Positions 24,066 to 35,148 of a stretch of DNA of 64,000 nucleotides are shown here, piece by piece (within the stretch, counting starts at the first letter, position 1; each line of letters begins with the position of its first letter). The notes under the pieces are model-generated. The model saw only the letters and a program-made list of their open reading frames with translations. It searched no databases and was not told the origin of the DNA. The position numbers were made by a program, and so were the translations under genes. The stretch comes from Limnanthes douglasii subsp. nivea (Eukaryota > Streptophyta > Magnoliopsida > Brassicales > Limnanthaceae). Where the stretch lies: NCBI GenBank assembly GCA_036936605.1, contig JAUPFV010000002.1, positions 250,129,305 through 250,193,304 of the forward strand, in the 5' to 3' direction.

Positions 24066-24600
24066 AAATCTGTGTAAATATTTACTTGTTTAAAGTCCAT
24101 GTAAATATTAGGGGCATACTTTTTCCTACCATGGTGGCGCGGGGAGGTTTTAATGAGTTGTCTGGGTTTTTTAATAAAATTTGATGCCTTCTTAAAATAT
24201 TCTGAGTGGTTTGATTTACAGTTTCATTAAAGTCTTCTAAGGATCTTTGGCAGATCGGATTGGTCTGGTGGAATGATGACCATTTAACATTTGTCATCAG
24301 AGATTTTAAACACTCTCATCTTAAATACTTGTAAAATAAATAGGGGCTCTTTAAACATCAGCCATTAAAATTGAGTGAATATGAAACAAAGCAAAAATTT
24401 AGCAAAGTAAACATGTCCCGCTAAAACCGGATGATGATATTAGAATATAAAATATGCATTGGCCATCCAAGGACTTTGAGTTTAAAGATAGGCTTAATCG
24501 GACACAAACCGGACGCAGTTACAAAAATGCCTTAGCCATCCAATGACTTTAGTATTTCTTAAGGTTAAAAAAAACAAAATAAAAAATAAGTTAAAACCTC
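24066..24600. other. Spacer of element C between pol and antisense ORF, with conserved block
   Basis: This stretch is noncoding. At 24099-24156 it contains the block ggggcatactttttcctacc followed by atggtggcgcggggagg, the reverse complement of the blocks at 12581-12640 and 1829-1871. The 'gccatccaaggacttt' motif occurs twice (24465 and 24534). Pol and the antisense ORF converge here. Confidence 0.6.
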
Positions 24601-27494
24601 AGGGCTTATTCCCTTTGGACGTTCATGTATTATCTTTTGTCTTAGAATCTTTGGGTTCACCACCGGAACTCTCTCCGGTTCCTTCTTTCTCATCAGTAGA
24701 AGAATTTATTCCACTGTTATAGCCATGTCGATCACCTTCTACCATAGTGTGGAACGGGAGGTCCTCATACTCTACATATGTCCATAAATCTCCAAGGGTT
24801 CTCTTTGGAAATTTCTAGTGCATGAATAGTACCATATCATATTTGACTTCTGCATCTCTTGCCTCCAGGGAGTCTATAACTTTGTTGGTATAAGCATCAA
24901 TCTTGGCCTGGATTGTTTGTTCTTGTCCCTTCACCAAGTCCTCTTTCTCTTTGGTAACCTTGGACGCAGCCTCTTCGAGAGAAGTCTTCTCACCGGACAA
25001 GGTTTGGATGGCATCGTCATTGGTCTTCATGTCTCCTTTCAAGGTGGAGAGATCTTTTTCCAAACCAGAGTAGCTTGGTTTCCAGATCTTGTTTTTCCTT
25101 CTTCAACTCCTCAAGCTCCTTCTTCAATGCCTCAATACGCTGGTTGGCATTGAGCAGGTCAGTAGACAAACTCTCTTTGTCAGCATTGAGGGTGTTGATG
25201 AGGGCTGACTGAGTCTTTACTTGCCTCTCCAAATTGAGCACTGGCTGAATAAGGCCCAATAGAGAATGAGTCACCGTATCGTTTTCCCCTGAGACAGTGA
25301 AAGACTTACCATTAAAAGTCACCATATTGGAGGAGCTTGAGGGAAGGTACGGGCCAGCAAAGTCGTCTTTATCAAACTCTCCAAAATAAAGACCAGTGTT
25401 CTGGAGGCCACTAATGTCTACTCCTTCCAAATCTCCTCTGGTACCCTCTCCGGTGTGTAGATCAGTGGGGATTTGCTCTGCCAGAGTGCGGTCAGTTGGA
25501 TCGGCTGGAGGTAGAGGCTCTGAAGGGCGGAGGACTACTTTATCCCCCAAGGAGACCTTCTTTTTTTTAGTAGTCCTCTCATCGCTGCTAGCTCCCCTCT
25601 TTTTAGGAGTCCTTGGTTGGTTTTGAACTTTACATGCCTCCTTAATGGACTCGTCCTCAACTAATTTAAGCAAAGTAGCATCAATCCCTCATTGGACCTG
25701 CTCTCCTTGGCTCTCCGGTGCAACCTCCTCTACAGCATCCTGAACGGCCTCTTCTGCAGCCTTCTTTTTCTTGCCCTTCTTCCCTTTCATTTTGCTTGTG
25801 GCTTTGGCTCTGGAGGGAAATGCCAATTTACCGTCTTTCGCCTCCGTTCTCTTAAGTATAACGGCCGGAGGAGGTGGTGTAGTCAACTCCTCCCAAGTGA
25901 GGTCTCTCTGGCCTGTTGTGTTCCAAAGGTGGGACCTCACCAAGTTGTCTGAGGTAAAGCAGTTATGGAAAGCGTTTCCCCAACGGTCAGCAGCTCAGGC
26001 ATTTAATCTGGCACACGTGGTCTGCCCCTCCTCCAAATAGTCGGAGAACTCCTTCGACAATACTGACATAAAAAAAGAGTAATTCAAAGTAAAATACTTA
26101 CCTGAGCTATTCCACCTGCTGGTGAGCATAGTAGGATTGAAACCAGCCTTGATTTTCCTCACGTTCTCCAACGTCCCGCTAATAAATAGAAAGTGGGTCT
26201 TCCAGTTTTTCTCTGACTCAAGCAGGTCGTCCACCACTTTGAAGTTGTCTCCTATATTGAAGTGGTAGAATGGGATATGGTGGTTTTTACAGAGGCTGAC
26301 CACTACAGCAAACTACTCCATTGGGAGAGGAATACCAGACAGCCTTGACGTCATAATGTAGGCGAGGAGAGTGTACCAAGCATTGGGACTCACCTGGCTT
26401 GGACAGAGTTTAATCAGGTGGAACTTCCTGATGATTTCTGGATCCAAGGGGAATCTGAGCCCCCAGTTGAATAGCTCAGTATAGATGACGATCTCGTTGA
26501 GCTTGCAGTCCATTGGAGTCTCCGGTGTGACTAATATCCTCACCTTAACTGATTCACGGATCCCCCACTTGGTTCGGATCCGGCCCAGCTCACCGATGTG
26601 AGTATAGACATAATTAATGTTCTGCATGGCCAGCAGATACTTCACATTAACCTTGTGAAAACGAGGTCCCGCTTTGCCTTCCAAACTCTTCGGCAGATCC
26701 GGATGGGTCATGCAGACTTTCTCCTTGCCTTTCCCCTTTTTGTCAGAGGCAACATCTCCAGTTTGTCCGGAGGCTTAAGTTTCAAATGGGGCCTCTTCGA
26801 CACTATCTTTCATCACTTCTTCCATCACTGTGGAAGGTTTATCAATCGTTGTAGATGGAAGAGTGCTCGTTTGTGGCTCAGCAGTTTGTCCGGACAGATG
26901 AGTATCAGTCTCTATTAAATGTCTGGAGTCCGGTTGGGGCTAAGCTCCGGAAGACCTGGTATGAGAAGTGATCATGGTTGCCTCGAATCTGGAGGGTTTG
27001 TCTTTAGGGGCTCTAATAGATGCCTCCGATCCGGAGGCTTTATATTTGGTTGCAGACTTAGAAACCCCCGTTTTCGAGGATTTGGATTGTGAGCCTGTTG
27101 CTTGACCTTTTACCAGACGCCTTGTCCAGCGAGGATTAATTTTCTATGGGGATTTCTCAATATCGGATCCCATAGCGATGAACGGAGAGGGCTTCCTAGC
27201 ACTCGATAATGCTTTCTCTTGCACAGTAGAAGGCTGGGACTCCTAGACCAAGGAGCCTGACGGGATTGGCGAGAGTTTTGGTTGGAATAAACGTCTAGGT
27301 TTTGTGGTTTTTGCAGAAGACGATCTATGATCAACTTCTAAGGATGGTAAGTCAGATTTACTGCTTGGAGAGAATGGAAGGCTAGCAGCGATACGTCTCT
27401 CACGCTCAACTTTTTGTGCTTTCTCTATTTCAGAAAGATTTAGCCAGCCACCTTTCACGAGAGTGTTTCTCGCTGTGAACATAAAACTACTCAA
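24600..27494 (-). pseudogene. Antisense ORF of element C with Transposase_28 domain and coiled coil
   Basis: Minus strand, opposite to gag-pol. It starts at ATG 27494 (MSSFMFTARNTLVKGGWLNL). A Pro/Ser-rich region follows, then the Transposase_28 domain (26711-26200: HPDLPKSLEGKAGPRFHKVN, FNWGLRFPLDPEI, PSQVSPNAWYTLLAYIM, NIGDNFKVVDDLLESEKNWK). After it come Lys-rich NLS-like segments (KMKGKKGKKKKAAEEA; PKKRGASSDERTTKKKK), a coiled coil (25250-24850, IEALKKELEELKKEKQDLE) and an acidic tail ending near 24600. Stops lie near 27242, 26312, 25016 and 24814. Extra antisense ORFs after pol are known from Tat elements; their function is not. A TATA-bearing 3' LTR lies upstream of this ORF. Confidence 0.8.
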
Positions 27495-27898
27495 GAGAAG
27501 TTTTGAAAGGAAAGGTAAAAAGCTCTGAGAGAAGAAATTGAAAAAGGGTGAAGATGGTGAAACTGTAAAAGGAAAATGATTTATACTAGTGAGGAAAAAA
27601 GTTACTGATACCTAGGAGAAAACAAAAAGACTCTACTAATGATTGAAGGCGGTGCTGACGTAAGAAACATTAAATACAGGAGTTTCTTTTGGGGCTTAGT
27701 GGGAGCACCGTTCTAGAAAAAAAACGGCTGGTAGAATGAATCAAAATGCAACACGTGTCCCACGATCCAAAGAAAAACTCTTAGAATTCTGGGAGAAATT
27801 CAGTTCGGATAAACCTTGAACCAAACGCATGAACAATCCGAAAAATGTTGTCACTAGCTAAGTAAATTTTTTAGGCTTACCAAAGATTTTTGACAAAG

Positions 27899-27915
27899 CC
27901 TAAAAAAGGGGCTAC
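27899..27915 (+). other. Polypurine tract of element C
   Basis: cctaaaaaaggggctac lies immediately before the 3' LTR start TGATGAG. The A/G run is the expected primer for plus-strand synthesis. Confidence 0.75.
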
Positions 27916-28293
27916 TGATGAGTCCGGAATTATTCACCACCACTCACTGTGGAAACCGGACAAGGTTAATCCGAACAATAATTACCCACTGAAGTATTCA
28001 GACAGAACAAAAGTATTAAACCACTAAAGACCTTTTGACTAAGCTAATTGCTAATTTGCTTAATAAACTAATGGGTCTTTAAACTCGACCTGATTTCATA
28101 ATTTGACCTGAAAGCCCATGGGTCCATGATTAAGGGTATAAATACCCAACCACTTTCATTAATGAGGGTAATGAACATTTAATACAACCATGCAACTTAA
28201 ATCTCTCACTAAAAAACACCCAGCATTTAATACCTCTTAAAATTCCCTAAAACACTTGACAAAATTACCCTCACACCAAAATAAACCTCACCA
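27916..28293 (+). repeat. 3' LTR of element C
   Basis: 378 bp, the same length and termini as 17968-18345, with about 29 mismatches by eye. Followed by the TSD AGTAT at 28294-28298. Confidence 0.95.
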
Positions 28294-28298
28294 AGTAT

Positions 28299-28500
28299 GG
28301 TGAATGGGTGACGCTTTCGAATTTTCTTTTAAACCAATCTCTGCCTTTCCAGTGGCCCTCAATGCTTCTATTTCAGCTTTCAACTTGTCTCACTCTTCGG
28401 TTGTGTACTCATTGTTTTCTCCCACAAGTTCCACCAGAAGTGGTGGAATTGCTTGGTCGTCCGGATTTATCCGAACTAACTTTTCTTGCTGGTTTTGAAT
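28299..28500 (-). pseudogene. gag of element B, N-terminal remainder cut off by element C
   Basis: On the minus strand this encodes NPDDQAIPPLLVELVGENNE, then AEIEALRATGKAEIG and the run KASPIHHT that ends exactly at the AGTAT duplication. It is the counterpart of codons 1-58 of element C gag. A TGA replaces one codon (EE*DKL). It joins the fragment ending at 17963 once C is removed. Confidence 0.9.
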
Positions 28501-28542
28501 GCTAGATTCGGGCACCCTTCGCTCCCACTATGGTCGCCAATT

Positions 28543-28918
28543 TGGTGTGGTTTATTTTACGCTGAGGGTAATTTAGTCAAGTGTTATGAAATGGTTTAAG
28601 AGTATTAAATGCTTGGGAGTTTTGTAGTGAGAGATTTAAGCTGTCTTGTTGTATTAAATGTTCATTACCCTCATTAATGAAAGTAGTAGGGGTATTTATA
28701 CCCTTAATTATGGACCCATGGGCTTTTGGGTCAAGTTATGAAATCGGGTCAAGTTTAAGGACCAATTTATTTAATAAGTTGATTAGTATCTAGCTTAGTC
28801 AGGTGTTTAGTTATTTAATACTTTTGTCCTGTCTGGATGGTTCAGTGGGCACTTTAGGTCCAAATTACCCTTGTCCGGATATCTCAGTAAGCAATGGTAT
28901 ATTTATCCGAACTCATCA
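28543..28918 (-). repeat. 5' LTR of element B, with adjoining PBS (28523-28542)
   Basis: 376 bp with termini TGGTGTGG...ACTCATCA on the plus strand. On its inner side the minus strand shows the PBS tggcgaccatagtgggag. The outer side is followed by the TSD ATATT (28919-28923). Confidence 0.93.
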
Positions 28919-28923
28919 ATATT

Positions 28924-31293
28924 AATTAAAATTGAGTCTATAGACCCACTTTCAATTCACTACATTTACTATAGACGACCAAAATACAAGATTCCATGTT
29001 TTGTTTCTTTTTAAGGTACTCATTTGCATTATTCTTAACCAATTTGAATCATAAACAACGGTGAAGAACTTTATCGGTTTAATAGGTAATATCAAGGCCG
29101 TGGTAGGAAGGCTTGTGTAAATAGGTCTAGGTTTGACAATACCACTCTTAACTATCGCTTTCATAAGATGTTTTATTTTAAAAACTAGGTATTTGATAAT
29201 TGAAAGTGTATGCTTGTTATGATTGGCTAGGTTTAAGGTCTTTAACAAGAAATGAGTCTGCGTTTGGTTGATTTATGACTTGTCTTTGCTTTATGTTTTG
29301 CTTATTTGTGAACTTTGTTTAGTTAAAAGAAGTATCATAAAATATATTTTCTATGTATGGCTAAGGAATAACTAATATTTGATCTTTTTATGATTTGTGA
29401 TTGTTATGAAATATTGTCATGAACTCTGTGATGTTTGTTTGTGGCCAGTTGTTGGTCATAAGATGCACTCTTAAGTGTTTGGGTAGTGATAAGTAGGGAA
29501 ATATAGGGTTATAGAACTTCAGAACTAAATTACTGATTAGGTATAGGTACAATTTCCCTGCTAGTAGACAAACATGAGTCAGATTCAACCTGTAAAGCAC
29601 AAATAAACTAGAATATCAAGAATTATAGGATACATGAGTAGTAAACTCATAACTTTTAGTTTTTTAGGAACCACGTGTAGCATAAAAACTCAAATTCATT
29701 AACAATACACTTCTAAAATTATATATATAGCTTCTCACTAGAGCTTAATTTTTTAACCTTTATAGGTGTCATAGTAGCCTAAAAAATACACTTAGTAGAG
29801 TGACATTGAAATTTATGAACCTCGTATGGTCTAAGGTATGGAAAGCATGCACACACAAAAGTTTTAGAAAAGAATAGTATGTTTTCTTGTGATATAGCTT
29901 CTCATAAAGTACTAGATGACTTAAAACAACAGTAGGCAATCTGTTAAAGAGAAAACAGTTGTAGAAAAGGCCTTATACTAGATATTATAGGGTAATTTTG
30001 ATTGTGTCAATAGAGTAAGTCATGTTTCTACAGCATGCTTATGCTTTTATTCTGCTCTCCAATCTAAGAAGAGATATATGGGCATGATGTCCTTAGGTGT
30101 ATATCTGATATTTTAGTAAGAGAAAGAAAATCTATATATTCACACCCCATTCTTCTTGTATCATTTTGATTTTTTTGTCAAACTGGTTTTCAACTAAGGT
30201 TTTAAATTAAACAAATACATTAAAGGCTTCACATTTAGATTTCAGGGGATATAACAAGTAAACCTACTGTAGTTATACAAAAAAAATATAGTATTTGAAA
30301 CCATATTATGGAAAAATATGAGAGGGTCTCCATAAATTTGTATAGACTAGGTTTAAGATATTGAAAATATGAGAATAATATATATAAAATGGTAATGAGT
30401 AACTTTACCTAATTTGCACGCATCACAAAACTTACACTCTTTTTTCTTATTAAATGAAATATAAGCAATTGAAATTGTTGATTCATCGTCATAGATTACA
30501 ATTCTATAAAAACACGAGATAAAATATGGCTGGAAAGATGACAGAATCTCATGTTTCATCATTCCTCCGGGAAACAAGAAAGACTCTGAATTTTAAGAGT
30601 ATCAACATTGAAAATTCTAGAACAATTACCTAAAAACTGACTCCTATAGGGTATCTATCATTGTCCTTTCATAAAAGAGATAATACCATGGAATTCTATA
30701 TAAACGTGATTCTGAGAAGTAAGCTAGGAAAGCAGATGGTAGATTTTTAGTACAAAATATTACATATAAGACATTATTTAATGTGATGTATTTATTTTTG
30801 TTAGAATGAATTTTAGAGTTGTATGTTTTAGTTATTGAAAGTTTTTTACTATTACCTACTGTTACAAAAAGTTTGCCACCGTAATCATGTATCTAAGTCA
30901 ATAGATTAGGATTTTTGGTCACATGATGAATGGCTTCATTGTATGAAAACTATGAATTATCATTACTTTGATTTTGAGTTACCATATAGACTTAATGATT
31001 TGTTTCATCCTTAGAGTTTTCACTAGGATCAGAACCCATATAATTAGAATTATCCCTGAAATAACAATAGGCTCATGTATGTCTTAACCTACCACATACT
31101 TGCAGGTATGTTTGTTGTTGTTATTGCAATTAAACCTTCATTATCTACCCCCATAGCCTGTATCTCTGTAGGTTCTTTGATTACTGTATTTAATCATGAA
31201 ACCTCTACTTGTTCCTCTAGAGAAGTTTTTTGTTTGGCCCTTGTAGTTGTTTCTATAATCTCTAGCTTAGTACATACAATGTTGATAGAGGTT
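28924..31293 (-). pseudogene. Copia element D, fragment 2: RT start, integrase, protease
   Basis: On the minus strand from the right: gag end (about 31290-31030); aspartic protease region with a relict of the D-S-G-A site (EAIHHVTKNPNLLT) and LFVTVGN (about 30960-30650); the GAG-pre-integrase motif CKFCDACKLGKVTHYHF (30577-30353); decayed integrase core; an integrase tail (29600-29388); and RT start with YDSNWLRIMQMSTLKRNKTW then NLVFWSS and KWVYRLNFN, stopping at the ATATT duplication of element B. The RT resumes at 8376. Many stops and frameshifts show old age. E is inserted at its right edge. Confidence 0.8.
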
Positions 31294-31298
31294 GGACT
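31294..31298. repeat. Target-site duplication GGACT, left copy, element E
   Basis: GGACT precedes the LTR terminus TGTCAAAAG and recurs at 35425-35429 after the other LTR. Confidence 0.85.
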
Positions 31299-31558
31299 TG
31301 TCAAAAGTATTTTCTTTCTCAAAAAAAATGTATATTATTTATCTGTCTGGTTCACCTTTTATACTACTTTGTAGCAGTTACAACAATTAATACTAGAACC
31401 TTTATTTTTCTAAAGTCCACATAGACTATTGACTATAATTGATTATTATATATATTATACTATAATATATATTAACTCAATATTTGACTAAAGAAATATA
31501 CTACAATATATATTATACTAAATAAATTAGAAATTAATCTAATTTATTTCCTGTAACA
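31299..31558 (-). repeat. 3' LTR of element E
   Basis: Plus-strand termini TGTCAAAAG...CTGTAACA; very close to 35149-35424. It is A/T-rich, with tatatattatacta repeats. Confidence 0.92.
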
Positions 31559-31565
31559 CCCTCCC

Positions 31566-32256
31566 TCAAATTGATGATGGTAATTCAACCGGTAACAATT
31601 TGCCAATAAGAAATTGATACCGCTGACGAGTCATAGCTTTGGTGAAAATATCAGCCACTTGGAGATCAGAAGAAATGTGAGGAAGAGATATCACCCGTTT
31701 TTTCCAAAGTATCTCGAATGGAATGACAATCAACTTCAATGTGTTTGGTGCGCTCATGAAAAACAGGATTGGTGGCAATCTGAATGGAACTAGTGTTATC
31801 AGTATGAAGAGGGGTAGAAGTTGTTTGAGGAAATCCAACCTCCTCAAGAAGACCGCGTAGCCATACAATTTCAGAACAAGCACTAGACATGGCACGATAT
31901 TCAGCTTCGGTAGAGGATTTAGAAACACGATCTTGTTTCTTACACCTCCAAGAAATTAGAGCATCGCCTAAAAACATACACCAACCTGTAGTAGATCGAA
32001 GTGTATCTGTACATCCAGCCCAATCAGCATCATTATAGGAAATAAGTTGAAGAGATGAGTCAGCTGGAAAGAACAAACCACGAGTAGGCGAGCCTTGAAG
32101 ATAGCAAATGATGCGTCGAACTGCAACAAGGTGTAGATGTCGAGGAGAGAACATAAACTGGCTGACTTGATGAACATCATAGGATATATCAGGGCGCGTA
32201 GTTGTCAAGTAGATAAGACTCCCAACCAAGCGTTGATAAAGAGTAGGATCATCCAA
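31566..32256 (-). pseudogene. RNase H of element E
   Basis: On the minus strand: YQRLVGSLIYLTTTRPDISY, STTGWCMFLGDALISW and SKSSTEAEYRAMSSACSEIV, the copia RNase H D/E residues, then HTDNTSSIQIATNPVFHERT, and after a frameshift at about 31670 LQVADIFTKAMTRQRYQFLI, ending at the stop 31566. It degrades RNA in the RNA/DNA hybrid during reverse transcription. One frameshift disrupts it, as does a break from the RT frame near 32205-32256. Confidence 0.88.
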
Positions 32257-33077
32257 AAGGTTCCCTTCATTTTCCTAAATTTGACATTTACCTCCGTGAG
32301 AGTATCAACTGAAGAAGCATCCTCCAGACCAGTCGAAGTGATAAGATCTTGAATATACTTTTGTTGGTTCAAAAAAATACCACTAGCCCGACGATGAACT
32401 TCTAATCCTAAGAAGTATGTAAGTTGGCCAAGATCATTCATATGGAAAGTTGCATGTAACTGTTTTTGAAGCTTAGTAATCAAACTGTAATCAATACCAA
32501 TGATGATAATATCATCCACATAAACCAAGAGAAGGACTATACTCGATGTAGATGTGTGGAAAAATAAAGAAGAGTCATACTGACTTTGGGCAAAACTGAA
32601 AGAAAGAAGTGTACGGTAAAACTTTTCAAACCAAGCTCGAGGTGCTTGTTTGAGCCCATACAAAGAACGTCTTAACTTATAGACATCATGAGGGGAAGAA
32701 GTACTCATACCAGATAGAAGCTTCATGTAAATCTCTTCTTGAAAATCTCCATGAAGAAAAGTATTCTTAACATCCATTTGATGCAACGGCTACGATTGTG
32801 AAGCAACAATAGCCAAAATGCTTCGAACGGTGGTCATTTTGGCAACAAGAGCAAATGTCTACTCATAATCAATCCCATATTCTTGTTTATTACCCAAAGC
32901 TACAAGACGGGATTTATATCGCTCCAAAAAGCCATCAGAACGTAGTTTCACAGAGAAAACCCACTTACTCCCAATTGGTTTAACTATAGGATGACAATGA
33001 ACAATATCCCATGTATGATTCTCCTCAAGTGCTTGAAGTTCTACTTGCATTTCGTTTTTCCAACACTCATGTTCCAT
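32205..33077 (-). pseudogene. Reverse transcriptase of element E
   Basis: The N-terminal part reads ECWKNEMQVELQALEENHTW and PIGSKWVFSVKLRSDGFLER (33077-32859). After a stop region the RT continues MDVKNTFLHGDFQEEIYMKL, YGLKQAPRAWFEKF and LLLVYVDDIIIIG, the catalytic YVDD, then DLGQLTYFLGLEVHR (32786-32205). It copies element RNA to DNA. A stop near 32858 and a TAC/His change in the linker break the continuity. Confidence 0.9.
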
Positions 33078-33308
33078 GGTTTTTTTTGTAGCTAGTGGGA
33101 ATTGAAATACTAGATAAAGTAGTTACAAGAGAGACGGCGGAATAAAAACCATACCTATTAGGGGGTCGAGAAGGACGAGCAGATCGACGAAGAGTTATGG
33201 AATCAAGAGCAGGATCAGGCGTCGAGACAATATTAGAAGGGATCACAGTAGTGGGACCAGACTCATCTCGATTACGTCGTCGATGTACAAAACCAGGTTT
33301 AAATCTTT

Positions 33309-34672
33309 CTATAGATTTTGGAATATCAGAAAAACTTGAAATGAGAGATAAAGATGCAGGAGGTGGATCAACATGAGATGGAAAAAAATATTGATTTTCA
33401 AAAAAAAAATCACATTTCTAGACACCCGAAGACGATGAGCATGAGGATCATAACAAACATAACCTTTATGAGGAATATGATAACCAAGAAAAGCACATTT
33501 TACAGATTGAGCCGTAAGTTTATGACGTTCATGAGTAGGGAGGTGTACAAAACAAACACATCCAAAGGTACGAAGATCAGAATATGAAGGAGAATGACCA
33601 AACAACTTATAAAAAGGAGAAACGTGATTTAACGTAGGAGAAGGTAAGCGATTAATAAAAAAACAGCCGTAGAAAGTGCTTCACACCAGAAACGAGGAGG
33701 AACAGATGATTCAAGTAAAATAGTTCTTACCACATCAAGAAGATGACAATTTTTCCTCTCAGCCACACCATTTTGTTGTGGTGTCGAAGGACAAGAATGT
33801 TGAGAGAGAATCCCTTTATTTTGAATAAAGTTTTGAAACTCATGTGACATGTATTCACCCCCAGAATCAGATCGTAAAACTTTTATATTGGCAGAAAATT
33901 GAGTGTCAAGATATGCAAGGAAGCGTTTAAAAACTGAAAAAACTTCAGCTTTAGCCCGAAGGAAGTAAACCCAAGTAAAACGACTAAAATTATTAATGAA
34001 TGTAACAAAATACTTGTAGCGTGCATGAGAAACAATGGGTGCAATCCCCCAAACATCACTATGAATAACATCAAAACATTGTGAAGCACGAGATGCATGA
34101 TGAGGAAAAGGTAAAACCTTACTTTTACCAAGTTTGTATGATGTACAATCAAAAGAAAGATCATGAGAAGAACTTATTTTATTGCCCAATAATCCAGAAT
34201 GAACCAAAGTACGAAGGACAGCAGAATGTGGATGACCTAGACGTCTATGCCACATTTGGTTTCGAGGACCAACAACATTACAAGCAAACGAAAAATAAAA
34301 ACTAGGAATATCAGTGGAAGGAGACTTATATAATGGAAATAGTCGTCCCACTTTAGGACCCTTTGCAATCATCTTTACTGGCACTTGATCATGCACAACA
34401 CAACCAGAAGGAGAAAAAGTGACATGACAATTATTATCGACCAATTGACCAACAGAAATAAGATTTTTGGAGAGGTCAGGAGACACAAAAACATTAGTGA
34501 ATGTGGAAGAAAGATCACCAACAACACTAATAGGGACATAATGACCATCAGCAGTGTTAATTTTCAGATCTCTATCATATTTTTTAACATTAGACAGAGG
34601 AACAACGGTATTTGTCATATGGTTTGAGGCTCCAGAATTGAAATACCATGGTGTAGAATAATGTTTTGGATT
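33309..34672 (-). pseudogene. Protease and integrase of element E
   Basis: Protease: FNSGASNHMTNTVVPLS-type site at the start (34670-34590), where the catalytic Asp of the usual D-S-G-A appears as Asn, followed by INTADGHYVPISVVGDLSST. Integrase zinc region: MWHRRLGHPHSAVL then FDCTSYKLGKS, in which the second Cys of C-x2-C is Tyr. Catalytic core: DVIHSDVWGIAP, RSDSGGEYMSHEF, TPQQNGVAERK. C-terminal part: LRTFGCVCFVHLPTHERHKL and YHIPHKGYVCYDPHAHRLRV (33605-33309). The frame breaks at about 33620. Confidence 0.88.
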
Positions 34673-35081
34673 ACCTGAGAGTCCAAAAGCTAGAAAAAGC
34701 AGAAATTATCATTTGTTGAACCATTTCAGGAGTGAGTGTGTTTGGATTTGTTGTTGCAGAAGGAACATGAACAATCGGTGAGGCAGTAGGCAATGCAGTA
34801 GAATAAGAACTAGTGGAGGCATGATAAGCAGTACCTTGTCTTCGTTCAGGTCGAGTGGGACAAGCAGAGATGATGTGCCCTTGTTTGCAGACCTTTTTGG
34901 GACAATCCCGAGCAATGTGGCCGAAAGAATTACAACTATAGCCTTGGATGGCACGCATGTCTCTATTTTTATTTCTCTCTTGTGTTACATAAGCTACCGG
35001 AACTGGTGTACTGATACTAGCTTGATGTTCAATAGATGCTTGAGTTATCATTCGTTGCTCCTCACGAAGAAGTTCACCCAA
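34671..35081 (-). pseudogene. gag C-terminal part of element E
   Basis: Encodes LREEQRMITQASIEHQ followed by a CCHC-type knuckle region, YSCNSFGHIARDCPKKVCKQ and GHIISACPTRPERR. The first knuckle is C-x2-(F)-G-H-x4-C with one position altered (NSF instead of C). The N-terminal two thirds of a normal copia gag (the UBN2 domain) is absent. The sequence runs directly into an inverted LTR-end copy and the PBS. It would bind element RNA. Confidence 0.8.
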
Positions 35082-35095
35082 ACATGCATCCAGAG

Positions 35096-35128
35096 TGTTA
35101 CAGGAAATAAATTAGATTAATTTCTAAT
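35096..35128. repeat. Inverted 33-bp copy of the LTR end inside element E
   Basis: The 33 bases from tgttacaggaaataaattag to tttctaat are an exact reverse complement of the LTR end at 31526-31558. They lie between the PBS and the truncated gag. Confidence 0.9.
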
Positions 35129-35148
35129 ATAACCTGGCTCTGGTACCA

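Larger units (their letters stand above)
17968..28293 (+). mobile_element. Element C: Tat-clade Ty3/gypsy retrotransposon nested in element B gag
   Basis: It has two 378-bp LTRs (17968-18345 and 27916-28293), a perfect TSD (AGTAT) and a total of 10,326 bp. The order is LTR, PBS, gag, protease, RT, RNase H, archaeal RNase H, integrase, spacer, antisense ORF (minus strand), PPT, LTR. The LTRs differ at about 29 of 378 positions by eye, roughly 8%, so the insertion is not recent. C is a close relative of B in the opposite orientation, so the two form large inverted repeats of each other. Nonsense codons and frameshifts in gag and pol make it non-autonomous. Confidence 0.95.
8382..28918 (-). mobile_element. 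Element B: Tat-clade Ty3/gypsy retrotransposon, minus strand, interrupted by element C
   Basis: LTRs of 379 bp (8382-8760) and 376 bp (28543-28918) flank an internal region with gag-pol on the minus strand and an antisense ORF on the plus strand. A perfect 5-bp TSD (ATATT) flanks it. Removing element C and one AGTAT copy leaves about 10.2 kb. By eye the LTRs differ at about 36 positions plus one 3-bp indel, roughly 10%, slightly more than those of element C. That fits B being the older insertion. The host is the RT of copia element D. Gag, pol and antisense ORF all carry inactivating changes. Confidence 0.93.

Noticed and set aside
31075..31374. Plus-strand 99-codon hydrophobic ORF
   Set aside because: It runs across the boundary between the gag of element D and the LTR of element E and is antisense to copia coding sequence.
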